Positions 23,801-29,959 of a stretch of DNA of 64,000 bases are shown piece by piece; positions within the stretch are counted from its first letter, which is position 1; every line of letters begins with the position of its first letter. The notes under the pieces are model-generated. The model worked only from the letters and a program-made list of their open reading frames with translations, made no database searches and had not been told where the DNA came from. Position numbers and translations under genes: made by a program. Where the stretch lies: the NCBI GenBank assembly GCA_963576735.1, contig OY755176.1, positions 15,361,423 through 15,425,422 of the forward strand. Reading direction: 5' to 3'. The stretch comes from Bedellia somnulentella (taxonomy: Eukaryota; Arthropoda; Insecta; Lepidoptera; Bedelliidae).

Positions 23801-26423
23801 TGCACCAATTGTCGTTTTTGAAATGCTTTTTTACTTAAATACTTAAATTCGTTGTTTCTTGCTTCCTTTCATTACAAACATTTTCCGTAACGGTGGTGGA
23901 AACATAATCGTTTTAAATTTTGACGTTCAAAAAGTATCCCCAAAGATCTTGTACTAAAAGAAATCACTTTGATTTGACTTAAAATCACAAATCTCATTAA
24001 TCGGCTCATTACATTGGTCGGACATAGTTCACCCACTGCCCATGTCTTGCGCGCTGGGGGCTGCCCGCGCAGAGTGGACGGCGCGCCACGTGCTGGCTGC
24101 TGGAGCACTGCTCGGCAAGAGCTGGGCACGCTGTAACAAGTTTCTTGTTGCCTCTTCTCTTAACAAACCTTCCAAAGCATCTAAATGGTCATATTCACAT
24201 ATGACCGGGGCACGCTATAAGGAGTTTCTCGTTGCTTCTTCCTTTACAAACGTCTTAAGAAACAACTGTCGGCATATTAGTTTCAAATTTTGACGTTCAA
24301 AAACATGTATAAGAGTCATATTGGTGTTCGAAAAGTATCCCTAAAACTCTTATAATGGCCGGGGCACGCTTTTAGGAATTTCTCGCTCCTTCTCTTTACA
24401 AACATCTTCAGAAACATCTGTAGGCATACTAGATTAAATTTTAAAAATGGTCCTCCACAGAATGGTCAGACATAGTGCTCCCGCTGCCTATGTCTGGCGC
24501 GCTGGGGGCGGCCCGCGCGGAGTGGACGGCGCGCCACGTGCTGGCTGCTGGAGCACTGCTCGGCAAGAGCTGCCGGGGCACGCTGCGGTTGGCTGGACAC
24601 CCGCCGCCGTTGCAGGCACAAGTATGGGAAACTATATTTCACTTAGACTGAGTATACTCGTTTGCTGTGTTGTGTCGGCTTCGAATAGCACTACCCCATT
24701 TGTTGGGGCCTTTAAGGGATTGTTGGGCGATGCGGTTGGAGACCCATCACCAAAAACCTTTATTTTTACTATCTTTTCCCCACTCACATTTCCAAAAGTG
24801 GCTGAGGTAATTCTAATTCCTTAGGTCTGGCTACCCCTTCTAGGGATTTATAGCCGTGAGTATATGTATGTATGTATGTACTAAGTAAACGCGAAACCAT
24901 TTAGACCTGTTTAGGCTGTTTGGGCGCACTTTCAGAGTGAGCATTAGCTTATACGTTTATTTTAAAACAAACTGCAGCTGTGAGCTACTGTACCATGTGT
25001 ACCATGGGTTACTTAGTAAATGCGACTAAAAGTGTTTGGACAGGGACATTCTACTGTACTCTGCCTGTCTGAAATATCAGGGTGCAACTTGTTGCCTAAG
25101 CCGATTTACTTGACGTTAATCAGCACACTTACCCAATTTGTACAAATACGCTGTCACATGACTGCATCACTGAATCAAGCTGGTTTTCTTACAATATTTT
25201 CCACATCAGTAACAATCGTAAATTTCCAGGGCTATCTCTTCGGCTGCCATCTCGCGCTAGCCTGGCAAGCATTCCTAGACCTGGAATCCTTCACAGGTCC
25301 AGAACCTTCGAGCTTCTCTCTAGTGGGGGCGCCACTAGCGTTCACGTTGGAAGCGAGACCCGAACTATATGAGTATATAGAGGCGGGAAGAAAGAGTGTT
25401 GCTGATGTTGATTATCATGCGGTAAGTATCAATATTGATTTGCTTTTAAAACAATTTGTTTAAATTCCCGTAATCTTAGAATCTTTATATATTATTTCTG
25501 TAAGCCTCTTTCTTGCCCGGAAGCCTATCGTTTTGTACAGTTCGCGGCCGTGGTGTGCACAAAATTCAGACATCTGATGTAACTGGATTAAGTTAATTGT
25601 TACAGAATTTCAAAGTTTCGATTTTGGCCCATAGACTTTGCTTGAGTGTCATAAGCGCGCGCAAACTTTAGTCGATCAGAGATGCGCTGTGATTGGTCGG
25701 TTTTTTTTCAAACCGGCCAATCAGAAAAATTCACTAGAAATTCAAAAGAGCTGCGCTGTGTTTGGTCGGAAAATTTCAAAATAAACTCATTTTATTGGAC
25801 GCGACGTAGTCGCGCCAGGGTTACCCACTAGTGTATTTTAATGCAGTACACCGAGTGCGTATATAGAATCGTTTACTTTACGCAGAAATTAATATTGTTA
25901 AGAGCATTTGCACACAATGATTTACACACACATCTATAGCAGGTCATACATTTATGTCGAGTAACGCGCAGTCGACGTCAACGAAAAGTTTTGGTGTGCA
26001 AAGGCTCTAAAAAACGTCCCATTATAGGAACACCCCGACCATTCCAAATGTAAACGTTATTTCGATTGAAACGCGACTGAGGGACCCATTACCAAAGGCT
26101 CTCTATTTTTCTTCTTAAGTGTGTGTGTCAATATTCTATAAGTGAGGAATCTAAGGAAAGTTGATTCCGGGGCTCTTGTATCCGTTTTGGGTATATAGCT
26201 GGTTACAAATTGAAATCGTCACAATGAGCCCATATTTATTTTTTCCTTATAACATTTCCAGCTATACACAGCAGTAATGGAAGGCGACGGTATAGCCAAA
26301 ACCAAGATGTTACAGCGAGAACACATAGCCACCGCCTGCGATGTTCTAGAGAAACTGCCAAATTGTGATGCTACCACCGCCCTTCATAACATTATAGTGG
26401 CTATGCATCCTGATCATTCGTGA
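714..26423 (+). CDS. PDSS2: PDSS2: all-trans polyprenyl (decaprenyl/solanesyl) diphosphate synthase subunit 2, seven exons
   Basis: Joined exons 714-1045, 3267-3398, 5586-5774, 14811-14947, 24461-24621, 25230-25421 and 26262-26423 give 1305 nt (434 residues plus stop), with matching phases at every GT-AG junction. The family partner PDSS1 is catalytic; together they build the ubiquinone side chain in mitochondria. Landmarks that match vertebrate PDSS2 are SEAEKIVGYPTSF (residues 66-78), VLLVSKAAG, MFGNKIALLSGDYLLA (193-208) and HVLAAGALLGKSCRGTL. The DDxxD aspartate-rich motifs of active prenyl synthases are absent: the first site reads HKGLVNMN. This is the known PDSS2 pattern and implies a structural or regulatory subunit. 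The first 59 residues contain no Asp or Glu and are rich in Ser, Arg and Lys, as expected for a mitochondrial presequence. The human protein is 399 residues, so this one is slightly longer, mainly at the N-terminus. The gene is convergent with Tet. Confidence 0.95.
1411..1662 (+). mobile_element. LINE-C, decayed copy interrupted by another insertion
   Basis: 1411-1505 matches the LINE-C coding end (GTATGAAAAGTTTGATGAAT and GGTTTGTCAGAATC). 1605-1662 matches its 3' end (AAAGTGGCGACTGATAGTAT and TGCCTACCCC). About 100 bp of AT-rich sequence, possibly another retroposon tail, separates them. Confidence 0.6.
2007..2048. repeat. Short A/T-loop hairpin
   Basis: CATAGATGTACTAA at 2007-2020 is perfectly complementary to 2035-2048. 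An outer pair TGAAATTGTA/TACAATTTCA flanks it about 40 bp out, suggesting an old MITE. Confidence 0.45.
2500..2626. mobile_element. Foldback element
   Basis: 42-bp arms (2500-2541 and 2585-2626) are inverted copies with two mismatches, starting CCGATTTCTGAATTGAGTAT, around a 43-bp spacer. Confidence 0.75.
2753..2829. repeat. (TA)n microsatellite
   Basis: A run of about 75 bp of TA/TATATA units lies immediately before SINE-A. Confidence 0.9.
2830..3178 (+). mobile_element. SINE-A copy followed by an inverted decayed SINE-A piece
   Basis: 2830-3088 runs from GCTGCGTAGTGTCTGCTTA to a hybrid end in which the SINE-A body is followed by a LINE-C-type tail (CTAATGGGAGCTAACGGCGT). 3089-3178 resembles the reverse complement of SINE-A (GGTGATGGGTTTTCAATCG). 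The pair lies 88 bp before PDSS2 exon 2. Confidence 0.75.
3267..3398 (+). CDS. PDSS2: PDSS2 exon 2
   Basis: The acceptor is ATCACAG|A and the donor ACACAG|GTATGG. The exon reads NLLYNGKNNMQAWGLIVLLV then SKAAG, aligning with human [20 protein letters not shown]. Phase is 2 on both sides. Although short, it is recognisable by protein similarity. Confidence 0.92.
3481..3870. mobile_element. MITE with TA target duplication
   Basis: Terminal inverted repeats GGCTATTTGACT and AGTCAAATAGCC flank 390 bp, with TA on each side (3479-3480, 3871-3872). This suggests a Tc1/mariner-type non-autonomous element in PDSS2 intron 2. Confidence 0.7.
3871..5585. other. PDSS2 intron 2, rest
   Basis: AT-rich sequence with one SINE-B scrap near 4350 and no coding or structured feature that I recognise. 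Confidence 0.5.
4331..4373 (-). mobile_element. SINE-B scrap
   Basis: AGGTACTAATACTTCTGAGT ATCACGTGAC is a short reverse-oriented piece of SINE-B. Confidence 0.45.
5586..5774 (+). CDS. PDSS2: PDSS2 exon 3 (degenerate first aspartate-rich region)
   Basis: The acceptor is CTCCCCAG|C and the donor TTTGAG|GTGAGT. It encodes SQRALAEVTEMIRTSHLVHK, then GLVNMNAPQ where active synthases carry DDxxD, then FGNKIALLSGDYLLANSC. This is the most conserved block of the gene. Confidence 0.95.
5855..6130 (+). mobile_element. Two SINE-A 5' scraps
   Basis: 5859-5900 (TGTTGGCTTAGAATAGCACT) and 6039-6130 (GCTGGCTTAGATTAAGTCTA, then GGACACCCATCAT) are degraded SINE-A beginnings in PDSS2 intron 3. Confidence 0.5.
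6131..7120. other. PDSS2 intron 3, first part
   Basis: Mostly AT-rich. At 6808-7060 a GC-richer patch contains GTAAGAGTGA-type words three times and may be an unrecognised repeat. Nothing coding is seen. Confidence 0.4.
7121..7583 (+). mobile_element. Old SINE-A copy split by a younger one
   Basis: 7121-7256 and 7501-7583 together make one diverged SINE-A in + orientation. It is interrupted by the copy at 7257-7500, with ACCATCCTTTA duplicated at 7246-7256 and 7501-7511. Confidence 0.8.
7257..7500 (-). mobile_element. SINE-A nested in an older SINE-A
   Basis: A complete copy from the microsatellite tail (CATACATACACTCACGGC) to the 5' end (AGCCGACACTACACAGC), with an 11-bp target duplication. 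Confidence 0.88.
7731..7860 (-). mobile_element. LINE-C 3' fragment
   Basis: The reverse-oriented 3' end CTCACGCCATTATTTCCCGT then TGGGGTAGGCAGAGACGATC is followed by the complement of the C-terminal codons. Confidence 0.6.
7861..8501. other. PDSS2 intron 3, unassigned AT-rich stretch
   Basis: No feature is recognised apart from general AT richness. Confidence 0.4.
8502..8747 (+). mobile_element. SINE-A
   Basis: From GCTGTGTAGTGTCGGCTTAG to a TATGTATATGTATG tail. ATGACATA occurs at both flanks. Confidence 0.88.
9118..9408 (+). mobile_element. LINE-C, 5'-truncated copy with open C-terminal frame
   Basis: An open frame from 9130 encodes 81 residues, with VSRGRPRRTHLDQIENVLKK and EVCQDRTKWRSIVSAYPNGN. 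This has the layout of a non-LTR retrotransposon C-terminus (RGRPR.TW.D...QDR..WRS.V). The 3' end is CCTACCCCAATGGGAACTAA, then CGGCGCGAG and a TATG microsatellite. It is not a host gene, because the same frame recurs at 27867. Confidence 0.8.
9409..11078. other. PDSS2 intron 3, between LINE-C and SINE-A copies
   Basis: Apart from the decayed SINE-A at 10026-10267, I see nothing supportable here. Confidence 0.4.
10026..10267 (+). mobile_element. SINE-A, decayed
   Basis: Recognisable by GGGTATTGGGACTTA, GAAACCCATCACCAACAACC, TTTATAGCCATAAGTATGT and overall order, with many substitutions. Confidence 0.7.
11079..11323 (-). mobile_element. SINE-A
   Basis: A full-length reverse copy. TAAATAAC flanks both ends. 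Confidence 0.88.
11851..11984. mobile_element. MITE-F copy
   Basis: AGCATGAGCGCTATTTTATC to CGCTCGTACTAGCC: the same ~135-bp element as the dimer at 51991-52272, with imperfect terminal inverted repeats around (C)TAGYACGAGCG. Confidence 0.65.
11991..12112 (-). mobile_element. SINE-A, truncated and decayed
   Basis: GTGGTGGGTCTTAACTCAAG to TCTAAGCCGACACTAGAC represents only the 5' half, reverse-oriented. Confidence 0.6.
12453..12685 (-). mobile_element. SINE-A
   Basis: A reverse copy lacking about 10 bp near its 5' end. TTGATATTTCAT occurs on both sides, with about 30 bp of extra sequence between the right repeat and the element. Confidence 0.85.
12971..13327 (-). mobile_element. SINE-A with internal palindrome and nested retroposon tail
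   Basis: The ends match SINE-A and the flanks carry ACAATGRAAATAT. The middle holds a perfect 15-bp stem palindrome (13048-13084) and a foreign ~100-bp segment ending ACAATAAAGAGTT with ATTCT repeats (13100-13204). Confidence 0.8.
13100..13204 (+). mobile_element. Retroposon 3' end with ATTCT tail
   Basis: A polyadenylation-like ACAATAAAGAG followed by TTATTCTATTCTATTCTATT, inserted within SINE-A. The family is not recognised. Confidence 0.5.
13588..13831 (-). mobile_element. SINE-A
   Basis: A full-length reverse copy. AGAACAAAAC occurs at both sides, the right one 10 bp away. Confidence 0.85.
14000..14336 (-). mobile_element. SINE-B, old copy
   Basis: Reverse-oriented from AACGTTCACGCCGTATATCG to a tRNA-like head near 14275-14336 (B box as GGAATCAAACCC, A box as CTGAGCTATTACGG). 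It has many differences and no clean target duplication. Confidence 0.8.
14374..14760 (-). mobile_element. Non-autonomous Helitron, family D
   Basis: On the minus strand it starts A|TCTTTATATATT and ends CTAG|T. A subterminal hairpin CGCGACGTAGTCGCG precedes the end, as in Helitrons. It is inverted relative to the copy at 25482-25831. It has about 37 bp extra and CCAATCACAGCGCA words repeated internally. Confidence 0.8.
14811..14947 (+). CDS. PDSS2: PDSS2 exon 4
   Basis: The acceptor is TGTTGTAG|A and the donor CTTCAG|GTACAA. It encodes NQELVELMSSAVRDLAEAEF and a hydrophilic loop ending ETPSG, aligning with human NTKVVELLASALMDLVQG. It leaves phase 1. The acceptor lies 50 bp from the end of a Helitron (14374-14760). 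Confidence 0.92.
15147..15200 (-). mobile_element. LINE-C 3' scrap
   Basis: TATTGGGTTAGGCAGAGACT ATCGATTG matches the reverse complement of the LINE-C 3' end. Confidence 0.5.
15262..15513 (+). mobile_element. SINE-A
   Basis: A full-length copy. ATATTAAAAATT(T)CAAT is duplicated at both flanks. Confidence 0.88.
15845..16407 (+). mobile_element. Old SINE-A hosting a SINE-B insertion
   Basis: 15845-15900 and 16264-16407 are the two parts of a diverged SINE-A copy, separated by SINE-B with a target duplication. Confidence 0.75.
15901..16263 (-). mobile_element. SINE-B inserted in a SINE-A copy
   Basis: A complete element from ACATAACATAACATAAACGT to the tRNA-like head, flanked by the 11-bp duplication TTCCGCGGGTA (15890-15900 and 16264-16274). 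The host site is a SINE-A copy (15845-16407), which defines both ends of SINE-B. Confidence 0.9.
16583..16932 (+). mobile_element. SINE-A pieces, decayed
   Basis: The start TTGTGTCGGTTTAGAATAGC (16585 on) and the body GTCGTAAAAGGCGACTAAGA to CAATGCATATG (16749-16932) are separated by about 120 bp of unrelated AT-rich DNA. Confidence 0.55.
17017..17153 (-). mobile_element. SINE-A, decayed
   Basis: AAAGATTGTTGGTAGTGGAG, CACATCGCCCAATACTTACT and AAATGGGTAAGGGCTATTCT follow the reverse SINE-A order. Confidence 0.6.
17590..17960 (-). mobile_element. SINE-B
   Basis: A full-length reverse-oriented copy with an (ACATA) tail and a tRNA-like head containing GGATTTGAACACTAGTCG and GGGCTATCACGG. TAGAACCTTTT occurs on both sides, though the right copy is about 35 bp away. 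Confidence 0.85.
18125..18385 (+). mobile_element. LINE-C, strongly decayed copy
   Basis: Words such as AAAACGGCAGGCGTCCGAA and GGAAGCTAGAGTGTTTGGTC, and an end resembling TCCCGATAGAAGCTAATGTC then GCATGCATAT, align with LINE-C. Many indels destroy the frame. Confidence 0.55.
18557..18810 (+). mobile_element. SINE-A
   Basis: A full-length copy with TATTCTAGTCA on both sides and a long TATG tail. Confidence 0.9.
19018..19265 (+). mobile_element. SINE-A
   Basis: A full-length copy. Only a short TTTGTA flank repeat is visible. Confidence 0.85.
19266..20636. other. PDSS2 intron 4, unassigned
   Basis: AT-rich sequence without a recognisable coding frame or repeat, ending at the Helitron start. 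Confidence 0.4.
20637..21667 (+). mobile_element. Helitron-like element
   Basis: Starts A|TCTATACTAATATTATAAAG and ends GTCAGCTAG|T. It shares its 5' start style with the Helitron at 46706-48106. A second Helitron-like start (TCCTATTATTATTATAAATG) near 21281 suggests a composite. No coding remains were found. Confidence 0.65.
21752..22377 (+). mobile_element. SINE-B interrupted by SINE-A
   Basis: The head CGTGATAGCTCAGTGGGAAG (A box) and GGATTAAAATCCCGGG (B box) are followed by the body, then SINE-A (21850-22103), then the rest of the body and a GTGAACG end. The interruption carries a duplicated AAAGACATA. Confidence 0.85.
21850..22103 (-). mobile_element. SINE-A nested in SINE-B
   Basis: A full-length reverse copy. 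AAAGACATA at 21841-21849 and 22104-22112 is the target duplication within SINE-B. Confidence 0.9.
22406..23397 (-). mobile_element. Non-autonomous Helitron, family E, copy 1
   Basis: On the minus strand A|TCTATACTTATAATAAATC to CCACTAG|T, with a hairpin GTGCGAAGCTGGGACG near the 3' end. It is about 990 bp with an internal CAGA microsatellite. Near-identical copies lie at 44690 and 53345. Confidence 0.85.
23491..23731 (+). mobile_element. SINE-A
   Basis: A full-length copy. GTTCCAAATAT follows it and also occurs at 23456-23466, 25 bp before its start, so 5' extra bases may be part of the insertion. Confidence 0.87.
24013..24132 (+). pseudogene. Truncated tandem copy of PDSS2 exon 5
   Basis: About 112 nt match exon 5 from its first base to the codons GKS. 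The last ~70 nt (GAGTGG to AAGAGCTG) are identical and the first part has about nine substitutions, most of them synonymous. The acceptor AG has become AC, four bases (CCGG) are missing after AGCTG, and the exon donor is gone, so normal inclusion would break the frame. An internal CATAG could still act as an in-phase acceptor. It is followed by further partial repeats beginning GGGCACGCT at about 24124, 24208 and 24362. Confidence 0.85.
24124..24460 (+). repeat. Tandem partial repeats between the exon 5 copy and the real PDSS2 exon 5
   Basis: Three imperfect units start with GGGCACGCT, at about 24124, 24208 and 24362. They share the downstream words TTTCTCGTTGCTTCTTC, TTTACAAAC and CTGT.GGCATA. 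The last runs into the intron 4 acceptor. The same words (TTTTGACGTTCAAAAA, AAGTATCCC) also occur upstream at about 23930, so an intron-plus-exon unit was duplicated several times. Confidence 0.75.
24461..24621 (+). CDS. PDSS2: PDSS2 exon 5
   Basis: The acceptor is TCCACAG|AA and the donor GGCACAA|GTATGG. It encodes WSDIVLPLPMSGALGAARAE then WTARHVLAAGALLGKSCRGT, matching human TFLSHGALLAKSCQAAM. A second in-phase acceptor (CATAG|TG) lies 15 nt inside, so a five-codon alternative is possible. Ending at GCACAA gives a gap-free join to exon 6 when compared with human PDSS2. Unlike the surrounding AT-rich intron, the exon is strongly GC-rich. Confidence 0.9.
24664..24880 (+). mobile_element. SINE-A with internal deletion, 42 bp after PDSS2 exon 5
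   Basis: It lacks the segment between CCCCATTT and GTTGGGG (about 35 bp) but is otherwise complete. Confidence 0.85.
25230..25421 (+). CDS. PDSS2: PDSS2 exon 6
   Basis: The acceptor is AATTTCCAG|GGC and the donor CATGCG|GTAAGT, phase 0 on both sides. It encodes GYLFGCHLALAWQAFLDLES then FTGPEPSSFSLVGAPLAF and EARPELYEYIEAGRKSVADV, corresponding to the human FQYGKHMAMSH to LRERIKAGKG region. A Helitron starts 60 bp downstream. Confidence 0.92.
25482..25831 (+). mobile_element. Non-autonomous Helitron, family D, inverted partner
   Basis: Starts A|TCTTTATATATTATTTCTG and ends TTACCCACTAG|T with hairpin GCGACGTAGTCGC. It is the reverse-oriented sibling of 14374-14760; together they bracket PDSS2 exons 4-6. 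Confidence 0.82.
25901..26008. mobile_element. Short MITE-like element
   Basis: Terminal inverted repeats AGAGCATTTGCACAC and GTGTGCAAAGGCTCT (one mismatch) bound 108 bp. The family is unknown. Confidence 0.5.
26262..26423 (+). CDS. PDSS2: PDSS2 exon 7 (stop codon)
   Basis: The acceptor is ATTTCCAG|C. It encodes LYTAVMEGDGIAKTKMLQRE, then HIATACDVLEKLPNCDATTA and LHNIIVAMHPDHS, then TGA. This matches the C-terminal helix pair of PDSS2 (human [20 protein letters not shown]). Confidence 0.93.
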   Translation, partial: LYTAVMEGDGIAKTKMLQREHIATACDVLEKLPNCDATTALHNIIVAMHPDHS

Positions 26424-27120
26424 AAATATATTCAAAATTAGTATGTAATGGATATTTTTTATGATGCACATAACGGTTTTGTAAAAAGAAGTTGCTCAAA
26501 TAAGCTTTAAAGAATGAATGGAATTTCATTAAATATTTACAAATAGACATAGCAATATACACATTTTTCTAAGCTCATGTGTTTTTACTAAAAAGGATTA
26601 TATTGAAATAACAAAACGTAAAAATTAAAAAATAAAAAGAAAAAAAAAACAGTCGGTTTACAAACTATATTTTTAAGTGATAAGGTGATAATAAAAGAGA
26701 TACCACATTAGTCTCGCTCCTCTATCTGTGAGTGCATAGCCGACGTTACTCAATTTCTTAAATTCTAAGTTAATCCTTTTTCAATATTTATCATCTAAAT
26801 AGTTGTTTAAATTAAAACAGAGGTCAGGGTGAATCTTTTTATAACACTTTTTAAGAATGACGATGGGATGACAAAATAACATTGTTCCGTCCATTATTAA
26901 TGTGATCAGTCAGGAAGTTACCGTTTTAATTTTATTTTTGTTATCATCATGACACTTATATGGAATGGAATATTAATATACAATGTTTTCGATCCAGTTC
27001 TAGAAATAAATATTGTAAAGTATTTCTGTTTTGTTTTATTTACAATGGACTAAGCACAGGTTAGCAAATTCTGCACTACACGGCGATTCATTTCTATTTT
27101 ACGATGAGGGGAGAAGTATA
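26424..27120 (+). other. PDSS2 3' untranslated and flanking region
   Basis: AT-rich sequence follows the PDSS2 stop. AATAAA-type signals occur near 26629 and 27005, the second followed by a T/GT-rich stretch, which makes it the better polyadenylation candidate. No other gene is seen here. Confidence 0.45.
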
Positions 27121-27309
27121 CGGTGATACATATATTTTTTACTATAAGTTGAGAAATAAGTACGATCATCATTATATTAAAGAAAAAGATAAACAGTCCC
27201 AAAAATTAAAATATTTGTTCCCAAAAGTTACTTGTGTTCAACAGTTTATTTAGAACCCATTTCTGTTAATGTTTCTAATGTATCAACAATGTACAATGTG
27301 TGTAATGTT

Positions 27310-27365
27310 ATCATATGAATGTGTCATTGGGGTAGGCAGTGCATTAAGGTATCAATCGCCAAAGT
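27310..27365 (-). mobile_element. LINE-C 3' scrap
   Basis: CATTGGGGTAGGCAGTGCAT and ATCAATCGCCAAAGT match the reverse complement of the LINE-C end. Confidence 0.45.
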
Positions 27366-27581
27366 CTATTTCAGTTTTGGTGAAATCTGTTATAGCACTG
27401 GCGTTACTAGATAGATCTACAAAGCATAGTTAGGCTTTTTAAATGTGTGTACGGCAAAATAAACGCTGTCCGGCATGTGTGAATATGATACATTTTGACA
27501 TTTCTCAAAAGAGCGAGCACCGAGCGTGGCTGAACCTCCCACAGGCGGCGACCTATAAACATGTCTTATATATATATAAAA

Positions 27582-27834
27582 TACATACATACGAGTACAT
27601 ATACTCACGTCTATAAATCCCTAGAAGGGGTAGCCAGAGCTAAGGAACCTGAAATTCCTCAGCCACTTTTGGAAAGTTGATTGGGGAAAAGATGGCAAAA
27701 TAAAGGTTGTTGGTGATGGGTCTCCAACCGCATCGCCCAAAAATCCCTTAAAAGCCCCAATACCGTTAGTCGCCTCTTACGTACATCCACCGGCAGAAAT
27801 GAGGTAGTGTTATTCTAAGCCGACACTACACAGC
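27582..27834 (-). mobile_element. SINE-A
   Basis: A full-length reverse copy with a CATACATACG tail, followed closely by LINE-C. Confidence 0.88.
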
Positions 27835-27865
27835 TTCTATATAATACAAAGACACAAAATACTCA

Positions 27866-28092
27866 TGTGGATGGTAATATTAGTAGAGGACGACTTCGGA
27901 GGACACATTTGGGCCAAATAGCAAGTCTGTTCAAAAAGGCAGGCGTCCGAAGTGTGAAGAATAAAAGAGCATGTATGAGAAGATTGATGGATGTAAGGAA
28001 AGCAAGAGAGGTTTGTCAAGATCGTACTAAGTGGCGATCGATAGTCTCTGCCTACCCCAATGGGAATAATAGGCGTGAGTAAAAGTAAGTAA
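27866..28092 (+). mobile_element. LINE-C, second copy with open frame
   Basis: It encodes NISRGRLRRTHLGQIASLFK, KAGVRSVKNKRACMRRLMDV and REVCQDRTKWRSIVSAYPNG, nearly the same as the copy at 9130. It lies 31 bp after a SINE-A copy. Confidence 0.8.
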
Positions 28093-28192
28093 GTTATTTA
28101 ATATGGACTAGCAATTCGCCTTGGCTTTGCATATATTAGCTAGTGGAGAAGTAAATACACGTTACATATATTTTTACTTTAAGTTTAGAAAA

Positions 28193-28439
28193 GTTTCCGT
28201 GTAGTGCCGGCTTAGAATGTCGCTACCCCTTTCTACCCACGGGTGTCGTAAGAGGCGACTAAGGGTATTGGGGCTTTTTATTGGATTTTTGGGCGATGCG
28301 GTTGGAGACCCATAAACAAAAACCTTTATTTTTACCATCTTTTCCCCACTCAACTTCCAAAAGTGGCTGAGGAATTTATAATTCCTTAGCTCTGCTTACC
28401 CCTTCTAGGGAAATATAGCCGTGAGTATATGTATGTATG
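28193..28439 (+). mobile_element. SINE-A
   Basis: Flanked by the perfect duplication TAAGTTTAGAAAA (28180-28192, 28440-28452). The 5' end is slightly degraded. Confidence 0.9.
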
Positions 28440-29101
28440 TAAGTTTAGAAAAAAGTAAGATTATCATCAAATTATAGTCTTAAAATTTAAAATTAAACCA
28501 TTTCTTCACAAAAGGTACTTTTATCAACAGTTTATTTAGAACCCATTTCTGTCAAAGTTTAGTCACTAAACTGACTTGACCACTTGACGACTTGATGAAG
28601 TGGTCTCGAAAAGATGATTGAGGTGGGCAGGTCAGTTGTTGAGGAATCCATATGTCCAGCAGTTACAGTTATTACCGGAATATTGACTTCAGCTTTGGTG
28701 AATTCTGTTGCAGGAATAGCTTTGCTAGGCGTCCGGACTTAGAAAGGCTTTTAAAATCATGTCTAAACAATGTCCAGCTTGTCTTCTGGCTTATGATACG
28801 CTTTTAAATGTTTCTAGAGTCAACTGTTTGACCCTCTCAAACGCGGCGACATAATAACATGTTTTACCATACAGTACTTAGATGCAAAATCCGTAATAAT
28901 GTCGAGTGCTCCGTCTTACTACCCAAATGTCAGATCGAACATGCTGTTGTGTTGCCATCAATTAGCTTTGGCAACAATGTAACCTTATGCTTTTCTACTC
29001 TTTACAAATCCTTCCCGATGTTTTCTTTGTATCTAACTTATAGTTATAAGCAACGTACCATTAATAACGAGTCAAAATTGTAAAAGAAGATGGATAAGTT
29101 A

Positions 29102-29352
29102 GCTGTGTAGTATCGGCTTAGAATAGCACTACCCCATTTCTTACAGTGGGTGTCCGTAAGAAGCGACTAACGGTATTGGAGTTTTAAGGGATTTTTGTCG
29201 AAGCGTTTGGAGACCCTTCACCAACAACGTTTATTTTACCAACATTTCCCCACTCAACTTTCCAAAAGTGGCTGAGGAATTTCTAATTCCTTAGCTCTGG
29301 CTACCCCTTCTAGGGATTCATAGACGTGAGTATATGTACTCGTATGTATGTA
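29102..29352 (+). mobile_element. SINE-A
   Basis: A full-length copy with scattered substitutions. No clear target duplication. Confidence 0.86.
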
Positions 29353-29689
29353 TTTTCATTTACAATCTAAATATATGTAATTATGTTTTGATTATAGAGA
29401 ACTTATTTAAACGCAAACGAACCTATTTATTTAGCGCAAACCAAACGTAGTTCAGTATAAAAAATACTAAACAAATTCCGCGAAAAACCAATTGTCAAAA
29501 TAAATTGTCCCTTTGATTGGTTCAATTTTCTGACTTTTGTTGGTCATACATTTTCTTCGCTTTAGTCAGTTGAACACTTTCTTCTTCTGTCTCGGATAGT
29601 GGCATTCTTTGTTATTTCTCTATTTAGTTAAGTTCTTTATGGTTTAATGCAGTAGCTTGAAGGATCTGAACAGTGTGTTTAGGGCTCCT

Positions 29690-29775
29690 AGTCGATGTCG
29701 TAGGGAGCCGTTGGATGAGGGCAGCACAGGACCGGTCGCTGTGAAGATTTATGAGAGCGTCTCATGATTGATCAT
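29690..29775 (+). pseudogene. LINE reverse transcriptase C-terminal scrap
   Basis: On + near 29706, SRWMRAAQDRSL, then a stop, then RF resembles the WM..AQDRSLWRSL tail of lepidopteran non-LTR elements. It is short and decayed. Confidence 0.5.
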
Positions 29776-29959
29776 CATGTTGATATATCCTTCCATTCAT
29801 ACTGATACTATTATTTGCAGAGTGGCTGATTCGAAGGACCACTCCAGTCTCAGACACCTTATATTGTCTTGAAATTTAGCAAACCTATCAATATACATAC
29901 ATTAACCCACGCTGTTAGTTCAGGTTTTGGAAGGCACTATATGTACCTGTTATTGAATG

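Larger units (their letters stand above)
27120..28870 (+). repeat. Diverged tandem duplication downstream of PDSS2
   Basis: 27125-27575 and 28155-28865 share CAGTTTATTTAGAACCCATT, TGGTGAAWTCTGTT, TGTCCRGC and GGCGGCGACRTA-like words in the same order. Each unit has since received different SINE-A/LINE-C insertions. No coding frame is shared. Confidence 0.6.

Noticed and set aside
24447..24824. 125-residue + frame across PDSS2 exon 5
   Set aside because: It is out of the PDSS2 frame and runs into SINE-A; the spliced exon explains the sequence.
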